Shown here: positions 1 through 5,386 of the stretch, in pieces
How positions within the stretch are numbered: position 1 is the first letter of the stretch
How the letters are laid out: every line of letters begins with the position of its first letter
The notes under the pieces: generated by a model
Databases searched by the model: none
What the model saw: only the letters and a program-made list of their open reading frames with translations
What the model was told of the DNA's origin: nothing
Position numbers and translations under genes: made by a program
From: Xanthobacteraceae bacterium
GTDB taxonomy: Bacteria; Pseudomonadota; Alphaproteobacteria; Rhizobiales; Xanthobacteraceae
DNA: 5,386 bases
Reading direction: 5' to 3'
Assembly (NCBI GenBank): GCA_030037185.1
Contig: JASHRR010000156.1
Span: forward strand, 1 to 5,386

Positions 1-1498
1 TTCCAGCCGAGCACCACCCCGGTCACCGAAATCGCCGTGCCGAGGAGCATCAGCACCCAGACCACGAGATCGTGGACGGGCCCGCGGATCGAATAGAAGT
101 CGAACTTGTGGATCTCGTTGAAGAACAGGAAGTAGGTCCGGTCGGCGGCGGTCTTCGTCTGCATGAGCTCGCCGGTCGCCGGGTCCAGGTGGAGCCAGGT
201 GCCCTTGGGATCGGCGAACTCCATGCGGAACATGGGCATCTTGCGCACGTCACCCTTGAAGCTGTGCCAGTAGCGGTCGGGCGTGGTGCGCAATTCGGCA
301 TGGATCAGCGAGCCGTCCGGAACAATCAGCTTTGCCGCCTCGGTGAGGCGCTCGGCCGAGAGCGGCGCGTAAGCGCCGGTCGCCCCGTCGAAGGTCAGGA
401 TGTGCAGATCGCGGAAGCCGAAGAAGGCGATCGGCCGACCCGCCAGCCATGAGAAGCCGGCGTAAAGCGCGCCCTGTGGCGCGATTTGGCCGAGACGCGC
501 CGCCGTCAGCGGGAAGTCGGGCCCGCCGTGGCCACCGTAGCGCTGCAGGGCGGCGGCCGGCTGGGTGCTGGTCTCCAGCCAACGGTTCGGGTGCATGTAG
601 ATGAACGCCGTCCCCACCCAGGTAAACAGGGTGATGCCGCCGATCAGGCCCAGCAGATGGTGCCACAGCATCCAGCCGCGGAACGGGCTGACACGGCCCT
701 CGCTGTATCGCTTCCCCAGGCTGAGGCGCAGGATGCCGAGGAAAAGACCGCTGAACGCCACCACGGCGGCCAGGGCTGTGGACCACAGGAAGAACTGCCG
801 CCAAGGCCCGGCCTGGTTGCGCTCGATCGGTAGCTCGATCAGGTGCGGGACGCGCGCGGTCCACACCCAGAACCGGTCGTGGGCGCTGGTGTCCATGGGC
901 ACGAAGCCGGTGCGGCTCGAGATGTAGATTTGGCGGTCGACGTCGTCGTTTAGGGCGACCAGGTGATAGGGCCTGAGCTCGTCGTACTTGGCCTGGAACA
1001 CCCACTGGTCGCTGTCCACCGGCCTCAGATAAGTGGGCCTGTCGGAATGGGTGTAGCCGCGGGCAATCTCCAGCGCCCGGGCCGCGTCCACCGAGGTGAT
1101 CTTCTGGCCGGTGTCAGCGTAGACCGCGGGCTGGGCACCGTTCCAGTCGGTGAAGAAATAGACCGGCCGCCCGCCGGACATCTCCAGCCGCACGCGCTGC
1201 GGAAAGCCGTTGACAGCGCCGCCGTCGGGTCGGTGCGCTCTTGGCTCCAGACGATGGGATTGAGGCTGGCGCGGTACTCCGCGTCCATCACCTTGGGCTC
1301 GACGATGTAGATCAGGGCGATGCCCGACAGGCACCACACCACGCAGGCCAGGCAGGTGAGGATGCCGACCCAGCGGTGGATCGTCACGATCCAGTGCTCG
1401 GTCTCCCGCCACAACCGCCTGACCGGCGTTATCGGGCGCCGGGCGATAGACGGCGCGGGCGTCGCCGACCCCGTCTGGTCGAGGAAGGCCTTATTCAT
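1..1498 (-). pseudogene. PepSY-associated TM-helix membrane protein, frameshifted and cut by the window edge
   Basis: This is a PepSY_TM-type inner-membrane protein, a family often coded beside TonB siderophore receptors and thought to help reduce or release iron in the periplasm; that role is inferred. The ATG at 1498 has a GGGAGG ribosome site 7 nt upstream. The first frame gives 94 good residues with TM1 at about 43-65, preceded by IHRWVG. After PTAA (codon ending at 1217) the frame is lost. It resumes at 1214 with VNGFPQRV and stays open to base 3, adding 404 residues. In the joined protein (about 498 residues so far), TM2 lies near 235-258, TM3 near 279-301 (preceded by WHHLLG) and TM4 near 473-496. 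The latter follows EIHKFDFY and ends in GVVLGW, which is typical of the family's end, so little is probably missing. A PepSY-like stretch (ITSVDAARALEIARGY) lies between TM1 and TM2. One base lost from a GCGGCGGC run would explain the break: a real mutation or a sequencing error. Confidence 0.85.
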
Positions 1499-1505
1499 GG
1501 GCTCG

Positions 1506-1511
1506 CCTCCC
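1506..1511 (-). promoter_or_regulatory. Ribosome binding site of the PepSY gene
   Basis: The minus strand reads GGGAGG followed by 7 nt and ATG (1498). This supports the chosen start. It lies in the 27-nt gap after the stop codon of the receptor tail remnant, a spacing typical of translation within an operon. Confidence 0.7.
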
Positions 1512-1525
1512 GTGCAAGGCTTTGG

Positions 1526-1594
1526 TCAGAAGGCCTTGTTCAGTGATAGCATGAAGTCCCGCGGCTACCGAAGATCCATTGCATATATCGTCGT
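1526..1594 (-). pseudogene. C-terminal remnant of a TonB-dependent receptor
   Basis: The last 12 codons before the TGA at 1526-1528 read PRDFMLSLNKAF. This is the usual ending of a TonB-dependent receptor: a PR motif, then a final amphipathic beta strand closing in Phe. The intact receptor in this window ends in a similar way (GEPRTIIGTINFTF). An in-frame TAG (1565-1567) stands directly before the Pro codon. Upstream of it the same frame reads TTIYAMDLR, which resembles the NTIYAV stretch shortly before the end of the intact receptor. Further upstream (beyond about 1594) the likeness ends. The remnant stops 27 nt before the PepSY start, the usual receptor-PepSY arrangement. The 1526-1564 part is the stronger one and the extension to 1594 is tentative. 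A chance match cannot be excluded for so short a piece. Confidence 0.5.
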
Positions 1595-2234
1595 GGCCTC
1601 GGCCGCCGCATAAGCACGAGAAGCGGGCTTCACAGGTGCATTGGGTGTGTCCGGCTTTTGCTTCGTGCCCGCTTAGACTTCTCCACACCCACCTGCTCTT
1701 CCCAGCCAGCGAGGCATTAACCCCCGCCTTCGGATACGAGAAACATTCGCTTCATGCTTCAATACATCCCAGGCCGTGACAACGATCACCAGGATGTCGA
1801 AGGGCGCCAGCAAGCCTCGCGTAACCGCGGTCCCCATTGCGCGGAAGGAGCAACACCGTCAGGGCTCCACTGTGACGATGGCCTCATAATTCGGATGGTG
1901 TCCTCGGTAATAGATGAAGGTTCGGCCAATAGGCCCTGTCCTTCGCCGTATCGGCGCCTGCGCCTATGATGACCTCATCCCCACTGGGCCCGAACGAATT
2001 CGGCTGTGTATCGGTTGAAGACAACCTGGCGGCTGATCGGCGCTTTCACACAAGGCGCGCGCTCGAATCGTCGCGAATCGAAAGCGTATGGTCCCCATCG
2101 GCCTTGCCGGACGGAAGGACATCCCGGGTTTCCGCAGACGCGCTTACTCCTTGCATAGGGAGCGAAGCGCAAGCTGCCATTCCAGTGAAAATCACGACGT
2201 TTGACCATGACCTTTGTCTCGGACCCAAACCGGC
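1595..2234. other. 640-base stretch without a confident gene; possible decayed coding pieces
   Basis: No complete gene is convincing on either strand. On the minus strand three short readings look more protein-like than chance, all in different frames. They are a Tat-like signal start (2046-2208, listed separately), a frame ending in RQVVFNRYTAEFVRAQWG (stop at 1975-1977) and one ending in FIYYRGHHPNYEAIVTVEP. A 54-codon open frame on the minus strand (1673-1837, ATG at 1837) has a hydrophobic stretch LLAPFDILVIVV but no ribosome site. Small inverted repeats sit at 1944-1956 (CGCCG-TAT-CGGCG) and 1953-1964 (GGCGC-CT-GCGCC), without a T-run. I see no clear terminator for the receptor gene, no tRNA and no recognisable insertion-sequence ends. 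Confidence 0.5.
2046..2208 (-). pseudogene. Possible remnant of a Tat-exported protein
   Basis: A short distance after the receptor stop, an ATG at 2208 starts MVKRRDF, a twin-arginine-like n-region. After the TTTT run at 2188-2191 this frame turns into unlikely sequence. Removing one T continues it as TGMAACASLPMQGVSASA, a plausible hydrophobic region with an A-x-A cleavage site. ETRDVLPSGKADGDHTLSIR and DDSSARLV follow, then a stop at 2046. The ribosome site is weak (AAAGG, only 2 nt from the ATG). I do not recognise the mature protein. The reading depends on a frameshift correction, so it is a suggestion only. The alternative is noncoding sequence. Confidence 0.25.
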
Positions 2235-4574
2235 CTAAAAGGTGAAATTGATCGTGCCGATTATAGTCCTCGGTTCCCCAAGTATATAACTGGTATAATT
2301 GGAGGTCCCTGCCCCGACAGCATATATGGTATTCATAACGTTATTCACTCGCAGATCAAGACTCACGTTCGTCGTGACATTCCACCTCAAACCGACATCC
2401 AGAACGGTATAGGCTGGCATTTTGTCAAGGTCTGTATTGTCAGTGAAGCGGTCCCCAACGTAGCGAAGCGCTCCACGCAGCTGCCAATCGGGCAGGAAAT
2501 CCCAGGTCGCAAGAAGATTGGCCGTGCTGTCAGGAACGAAGAATGGCCGATAGCCAGCAAGATTGACGACAACGCCATTTACGGTGGTCGTATAATTGTC
2601 GAACTTGGCGTTCAGTATGGTTCCGTTCGCTGCGACACGGATGCTGTCGGTAATTTTATAGGCAATGCTGCCTTCGATGCCCTTGGAGCTCTGCTCGCCA
2701 GCCATCTCCATCAGGTTTGAATTGCTGGGATTGGTCGTAAGAACATTTTTCTTGACGATATCATAGACCGCGATGGTCGCTTCGAGGCGGCTGTCCAGGA
2801 ACGTGCCTTTAGCGCCGACTTCGATCTGTTGTGCCGGAGATAGGCCGAATAAAATGTCGGTTGCGCTATCGCTGGCAAGGGAGGTCACTGGATCAGTCGA
2901 GACGGAATATCTGGTATAGAGCGATACGTTCTTGACGGGGTTATAGATCAATCCGATATGGTATCCAGGCCCAGTGTAGGTTCCGTTAAATCTGCTGAAG
3001 TTCGGGAAGGTTAGTAGGTTCGTCTGATATTCGTCGGCTCTTAACCCGGCAAGTATTGATAGCTTGTCTGTAAGTATGAGATGATCCTCAACGAAGGCGC
3101 CGACTTGATACAAATCGAGAATATATTGATGCGTAGCGGGAGTGGCGCCCGTGCTTGCCCATGTGCCCAGGTTGGGAGAAACGGCGCTGACCGTCGAGCT
3201 ACCCGTTGAGCCGCCGGTTTGATTATCGTAGCGGTCATAGTGCGAGGCGTTCACATCGAAACCAATAAGCGTTTCATTCTTCAGATCGAAGGGTTGGTTC
3301 TGGATGGTTACGAAACCATGGTCGCCGTACTGCGTCTGCTCCGCGTGTATGTCGCGACACGCGGTACGTGAGACACCGTCGGTGGCCGGCACGAAGGTCA
3401 AATCAGGGCAGTCATGGTAGAGCCTATCTGAAATAATGTAGTAACTATCATTGGTGAGAGAAACGTTAGAGTTTACACTCCACTCTTCCTTCAACTGAAG
3501 GCGGTTCTCACGGAAGTTGACGAAGGAGTCGATGGGGTTGTAATTGATGAAGCGAAACGCGTCGATTATGTTGTTTTTGTATGTTGGCGTGCCTTCATAA
3601 ACAGACGGGTAAATATTACCGTAGTCGTCGCGGAGCGTGACGACGAAATCGGGGGTCTCGTAGCGAAGCGCCCCGGATAACGCGAGGCTTTTGGAATCGC
3701 CATTGGGCTGAGTCCATCCATTTGACGAATTTTGGCTCACATCGAAGAGATAGGACCACTGAGGCGTGATCGGGCCGGTGACTTCCGCCGCCGTATGAAT
3801 GGTTCCAAACGATCCTATCGACTCCTGAAAGGCTCCCGTTTGCTTGGTGGTGTTCGGTTCCTTTGGTATGACATTTATAGCGCCACCGACGCCGCCGGTC
3901 CCGTAAAGCGTGGAGGAAGAACCGGAGAGAACTTCGATGCGATCGACGTTCCATGGATCGAACGGGAATTGCGTGACCCCACCGGCATTGAAGAGCTGCA
4001 TGCCGTCGTAGAGCTGGTTGATCGAGTTCGCGCCGTAAAAGCCACGTGCGCTTGTGCCGCCGATGCCATTTCCGATAGAGGGATTAATTGTGATGCCTGG
4101 GGCTCTCGTTTCAGCGTCCACAATCGAGTCGCCTTGCTGCCGGACCTGATCGCCTGGAATGACCGTGACACTCGCCGGCGTTTGAAGCGGCGTCAGGTTC
4201 AATCGGCTTGCTGCTGTCGAGGGTTGATTGAGATTGAGCTGATAGGGTTGCGGCGAGGTTTTACCTGCACCGGTGGGCGGCGTCGTTGGTGCAACGGGCG
4301 GTGCTGCGGGCTGAGCGGTCTGGGTTGTCGGGGAGGGAGCACCGGGGGCTGGCTTCGGCTTGGGGCGTTTGGTCCGCACCGAAATGGTGGGAAGCTGAGA
4401 TCCAGGTGCGGTGGACGGCGATCGAGTTGCGCCTGGGCGCGACGGCGCAGGTGCCTGAGGAGGCGACACGGGCGGCGAGACCCCCGGTTCCTGGGCTAAT
4501 AGCGGATCGGCCATCGAAACGGCAGCTAACGCAGAACCGCCGAGCAGCATCCCCTTACATGTTCTCCAACGCAT
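2235..4574 (-). CDS. TonB-dependent outer-membrane receptor, probably for a ferric siderophore
   Basis: This 779-residue receptor imports a ligand, most likely a ferric siderophore, across the outer membrane using TonB energy. Residues 1-28 are a signal peptide (MRWRTCKG, then a hydrophobic core ending in LLAQ). Residues 29-115 are rich in Pro, Ala and Thr, with a TonB-box-like LPTISV at 61-66 followed by TKRPKPKPAP. The plug covers about 131-240: TPASVTVIPGDQV, GGTSARGFYG, and DRIEVLSGSSSTLYGTGGVG at 211-230, followed by GAINVIPK. This is the classic siderophore-receptor plug. The rest is a 22-strand-type barrel ending in GEPRTIIGTINFTF with the usual terminal Phe. There is no N-terminal STN signalling domain. 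The mature protein has only two Cys (389 and 406). The start has only a G-rich site (GGGG, 5 nt upstream). No alternative start keeps the basic n-region. Parts of the barrel are much AT-richer than the PepSY gene. The ligand cannot be told from sequence. Confidence 0.95.
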   Translation of the reverse strand: MRWRTCKGMLLGGSALAAVSMADPLLAQEPGVSPPVSPPQAPAPSRPGATRSPSTAPGSQLPTISVRTKRPKPKPAPGAPSPTTQTAQPAAPPVAPTTPPTGAGKTSPQPYQLNLNQPSTAASRLNLTPLQTPASVTVIPGDQVRQQGDSIVDAETRAPGITINPSIGNGIGGTSARGFYGANSINQLYDGMQLFNAGGVTQFPFDPWNVDRIEVLSGSSSTLYGTGGVGGAINVIPKEPNTTKQTGAFQESIGSFGTIHTAAEVTGPITPQWSYLFDVSQNSSNGWTQPNGDSKSLALSGALRYETPDFVVTLRDDYGNIYPSVYEGTPTYKNNIIDAFRFINYNPIDSFVNFRENRLQLKEEWSVNSNVSLTNDSYYIISDRLYHDCPDLTFVPATDGVSRTACRDIHAEQTQYGDHGFVTIQNQPFDLKNETLIGFDVNASHYDRYDNQTGGSTGSSTVSAVSPNLGTWASTGATPATHQYILDLYQVGAFVEDHLILTDKLSILAGLRADEYQTNLLTFPNFSRFNGTYTGPGYHIGLIYNPVKNVSLYTRYSVSTDPVTSLASDSATDILFGLSPAQQIEVGAKGTFLDSRLEATIAVYDIVKKNVLTTNPSNSNLMEMAGEQSSKGIEGSIAYKITDSIRVAANGTILNAKFDNYTTTVNGVVVNLAGYRPFFVPDSTANLLATWDFLPDWQLRGALRYVGDRFTDNTDLDKMPAYTVLDVGLRWNVTTNVSLDLRVNNVMNTIYAVGAGTSNYTSYILGEPRTIIGTINFTF

Positions 4575-4648
4575 CGCTACCCCGCCCCCGCACTCTCCCT
4601 AGATCATGCATTTCGGTGAGCCGCCCCGTGTCCCCCAATCGCGCGGTG

Positions 4649-4664
4649 GGCAACAAAGGTTGCC
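4649..4664. repeat. Inverted repeat (hairpin) in the receptor leader
   Basis: GGCAAC-AAAG-GTTGCC: perfect 6-bp arms around a 4-nt loop, 75 bases before the receptor start. It lies in the probable 5' untranslated region. It lacks a T-run, so it is not an obvious terminator. Confidence 0.45.
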
Positions 4665-4691
4665 TATGTCGCTTCGGAAACTTAATGGATG

Positions 4692-4721
4692 ATTTTTGTT
4701 CGCGAAGTGGAATTTTGTCAA
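4692..4721 (-). promoter_or_regulatory. Candidate sigma-70 promoter for the receptor (proximal)
   Basis: The minus strand shows a perfect -35 TTGACA (4716-4721), an 18-nt spacer and a -10-like AAAAAT (4692-4697). The -10 is weak, matching 4 of 6 consensus bases. The -35 lies inside the proximal repeat unit, so a protein bound to the repeats would cover it. Confidence 0.3.
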
Positions 4722-4753
4722 CCATATTGAAGTGGTAATTTGTCAACTATACT
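4704..4753. repeat. 25-bp tandem direct repeat, possible operator
   Basis: Two adjacent 25-bp units, 4704-4728 and 4729-4753, match at 21 of 25 positions. On the minus strand each holds GTTGACAAA and CCACTTC. The repeats lie 130-180 bases upstream of the receptor start, over both candidate promoters. A regulator binding each unit, perhaps an iron-responsive one, is inferred. I could not match the units to a known Fur, Irr or RirA box. Confidence 0.6.
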
Positions 4754-4773
4754 ATGGTGTATCAATTTTACAA
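4746..4773 (-). promoter_or_regulatory. Candidate sigma-70 promoter for the receptor (distal)
   Basis: On the minus strand, TTGTAA (4768-4773) and TATAGT (4746-4751) are 16 nt apart. The -10 overlaps the end of the distal repeat unit, so the repeats would lie at and just after the transcription start. That is a typical place for a repressor. The 5' leader would be about 165 nt. Confidence 0.3.
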
Positions 4774-4781
4774 CGTAACTA

Positions 4782-4798
4782 ATAGTCCACTAGACTAT
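4782..4798. repeat. Short inverted repeat upstream of the promoter region
   Basis: ATAGTC-CACTA-GACTAT: perfect 6-bp arms with a 5-nt spacer, just upstream of the distal -35 when read towards the receptor. It could be a dimer binding site. In such AT-rich DNA it may also be chance. Confidence 0.3.
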
Positions 4799-5001
4799 AA
4801 CTCGAAAATATCTGTAACTAATTTTCACATTCAGAATACAATCTTGCTAAAAAGCTTCTATGATCGATCGACCCCCGCCCCATTCAATGCCGCGGAGCGC
4901 TATTGGTATCAATTTAATATAGCGGACTATAGTTTCCTTTTGTTGCTCATACATGGTCTCTTGGGGTTTCACGTCGCGAGTACGCGCGCCGTCCCTCACG
5001 G

Positions 5002-5386
5002 GCCGAATTTGACACGGCCGGCAGCCTTCTGCGCGTCAAGGGGCTGACCCGCGATATCACGCCGCGCAAGCGGTCTGAAAAAGGCCAGGACCTACTTATC
5101 GCCGAACTCGACCATCCCGTCAAAAACGTATTGGCGCGCGTCGCCGCCGTCGTCAGGCATACGCGCCGGGAGCAGCGTGACCATTGACGAGTTCGTCAAC
5201 GCACTCGACGGCCGCATTCAATCAATTGCAACCGCTCACGCGCTCCTAACCCGAGGCCGCTGGGACGGCGTGAACCTTGCCGACCTTATTCGCTATCAGC
5301 TGGCACCCTACGCGACTGACGCAAATACCACTATCAGCGGTCGGAACGTCACGCTCACCACTGCACAGACCCAGGCGATCGCCATC
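5002..5386 (+). pseudogene. PAS-HWE sensor histidine kinase fragment, truncated and frameshifted
   Basis: HWE kinases are cytoplasmic or membrane sensor kinases that phosphorylate a His and pass the phosphate to a response regulator. The first frame reads RAEFDTAGSLLRVKGLTRDI and then TPRKRSEK, the end of a PAS/PAC domain. It continues with the H-box region AELDHPVKNVLARVAAVVRH (His codon 5113-5115). That frame stops at 5185-5187. From about 5170 the frame one base later takes over: SSVTIDEFVNALDGRIQSIA, then THALLTRGRWDGVNLADL-like sequence (actually TAHALLTRGRWDGVNLADL), to the window end, just before the expected N-box HELATNAAKYG. One extra base near 5165-5170 explains the break. The family H-box is normally DHRVKN, but here the Arg is Pro (CCC, 5116-5118). 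The start and most of the PAS domain are missing, since the frame is closed by a TAG at 4930. A dead fragment is likely. The frameshift alone could be a sequencing error. Confidence 0.85.

Larger units (their letters stand above)
4575..5001. other. AT-rich leader between the receptor and the kinase fragment
   Basis: These 427 bases hold no supported gene. The part nearest the receptor (4575-4660) is GC-rich. From about 4665 to 4960 it is AT-rich and contains the tandem repeat, promoter candidates and inverted repeats listed separately. A plus-strand open frame from 4754 to 5047 shows no recognisable domain, and its end lies in the wrong frame over the kinase fragment. The likeness to a PAS-kinase begins abruptly at about 5002, so the DNA to its left is either a replacement or a highly decayed 5' part of that gene. 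Confidence 0.5.

Noticed and set aside
250..1005. 251-residue minus-strand open frame
   Set aside because: It is the wrong frame of the PepSY gene. The adjacent frame carries the transmembrane and PepSY motifs.
1673..1837. 54-residue minus-strand frame with a hydrophobic stretch
   Set aside because: No ribosome site, no recognisable family and a poor C-terminal half; it is mentioned only as content of the gap.
1944..1964. Overlapping inverted repeats as a terminator of the receptor gene
   Set aside because: Arms are only 5 bp with no T-run on the minus strand, and they lie about 270 bases after the stop codon.
2459..3672. Repeated GTAGCGAAGCGC at about 2460 and 3660
   Set aside because: Both copies encode Leu-Arg-Tyr of barrel strands in the receptor, so they reflect protein repetition, not a DNA element.
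3732..4499. 255-residue plus-strand open frame
   Set aside because: It is antisense to the receptor. Its Arg/Cys/Gly-rich composition is typical of a shadow of a GC-rich gene and it has no domain.
4754..5047. 97-residue plus-strand open frame
   Set aside because: No motif, no ribosome site seen, and its end overlaps the kinase fragment in another frame.
1..5386. The window length equals that of the phiX174 genome
   Set aside because: The content is bacterial receptor, PepSY and kinase sequence with no phage genes; the length is a coincidence.

Overview
The window looks like a piece of an alphaproteobacterial genome. The main reason is a damaged HWE-family sensor kinase at the right end, a family found mostly in Alphaproteobacteria. 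The mix of GC-rich and AT-richer DNA and the N-terminal style of the receptor fit Rhizobiales, Sphingomonadales or Caulobacterales, but I cannot name a genus.

Left part (1-1498, minus strand): a PepSY/PepSY-associated TM-helix membrane protein of the kind found beside siderophore receptors. It runs off the left edge and is broken by one frameshift near 1215. Just upstream (1526-1594) is what looks like the C-terminal tail of a TonB-dependent receptor whose body is missing.

Middle (1595-2234): about 640 bases with no confident gene. It contains pieces that read like a decayed Tat-exported protein directly downstream of the intact receptor, plus some small inverted repeats.

Centre (2235-4574, minus strand): the one intact gene, a 779-residue TonB-dependent outer-membrane receptor, probably for a ferric siderophore. 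It has a signal peptide, a proline-rich N-terminal extension with a TonB-box-like motif, a plug and a barrel ending in Phe. Much of its barrel is AT-richer than the PepSY gene.

Right part (4575-5001): an AT-rich leader with a 25-bp tandem repeat, candidate promoters and hairpins. It is followed (5002-5386, plus strand) by a fragment of a PAS-HWE histidine kinase with a frameshift and an altered H-box.

Functionally, the receptor would bring a ferric chelate across the outer membrane, and the PepSY membrane protein would act at the inner membrane, as such proteins are thought to do in siderophore iron reduction or release. The order (receptor tail, 27-nt gap, PepSY gene) suggests the PepSY gene originally had another receptor partner. 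Remnants and frameshifts on both sides of the intact receptor suggest a rearranged, decaying accessory region, although sequencing errors could explain the single-base shifts. I see no clear new biological system here. The most interesting points are the apparent receptor replacement and the tandem-repeat leader.
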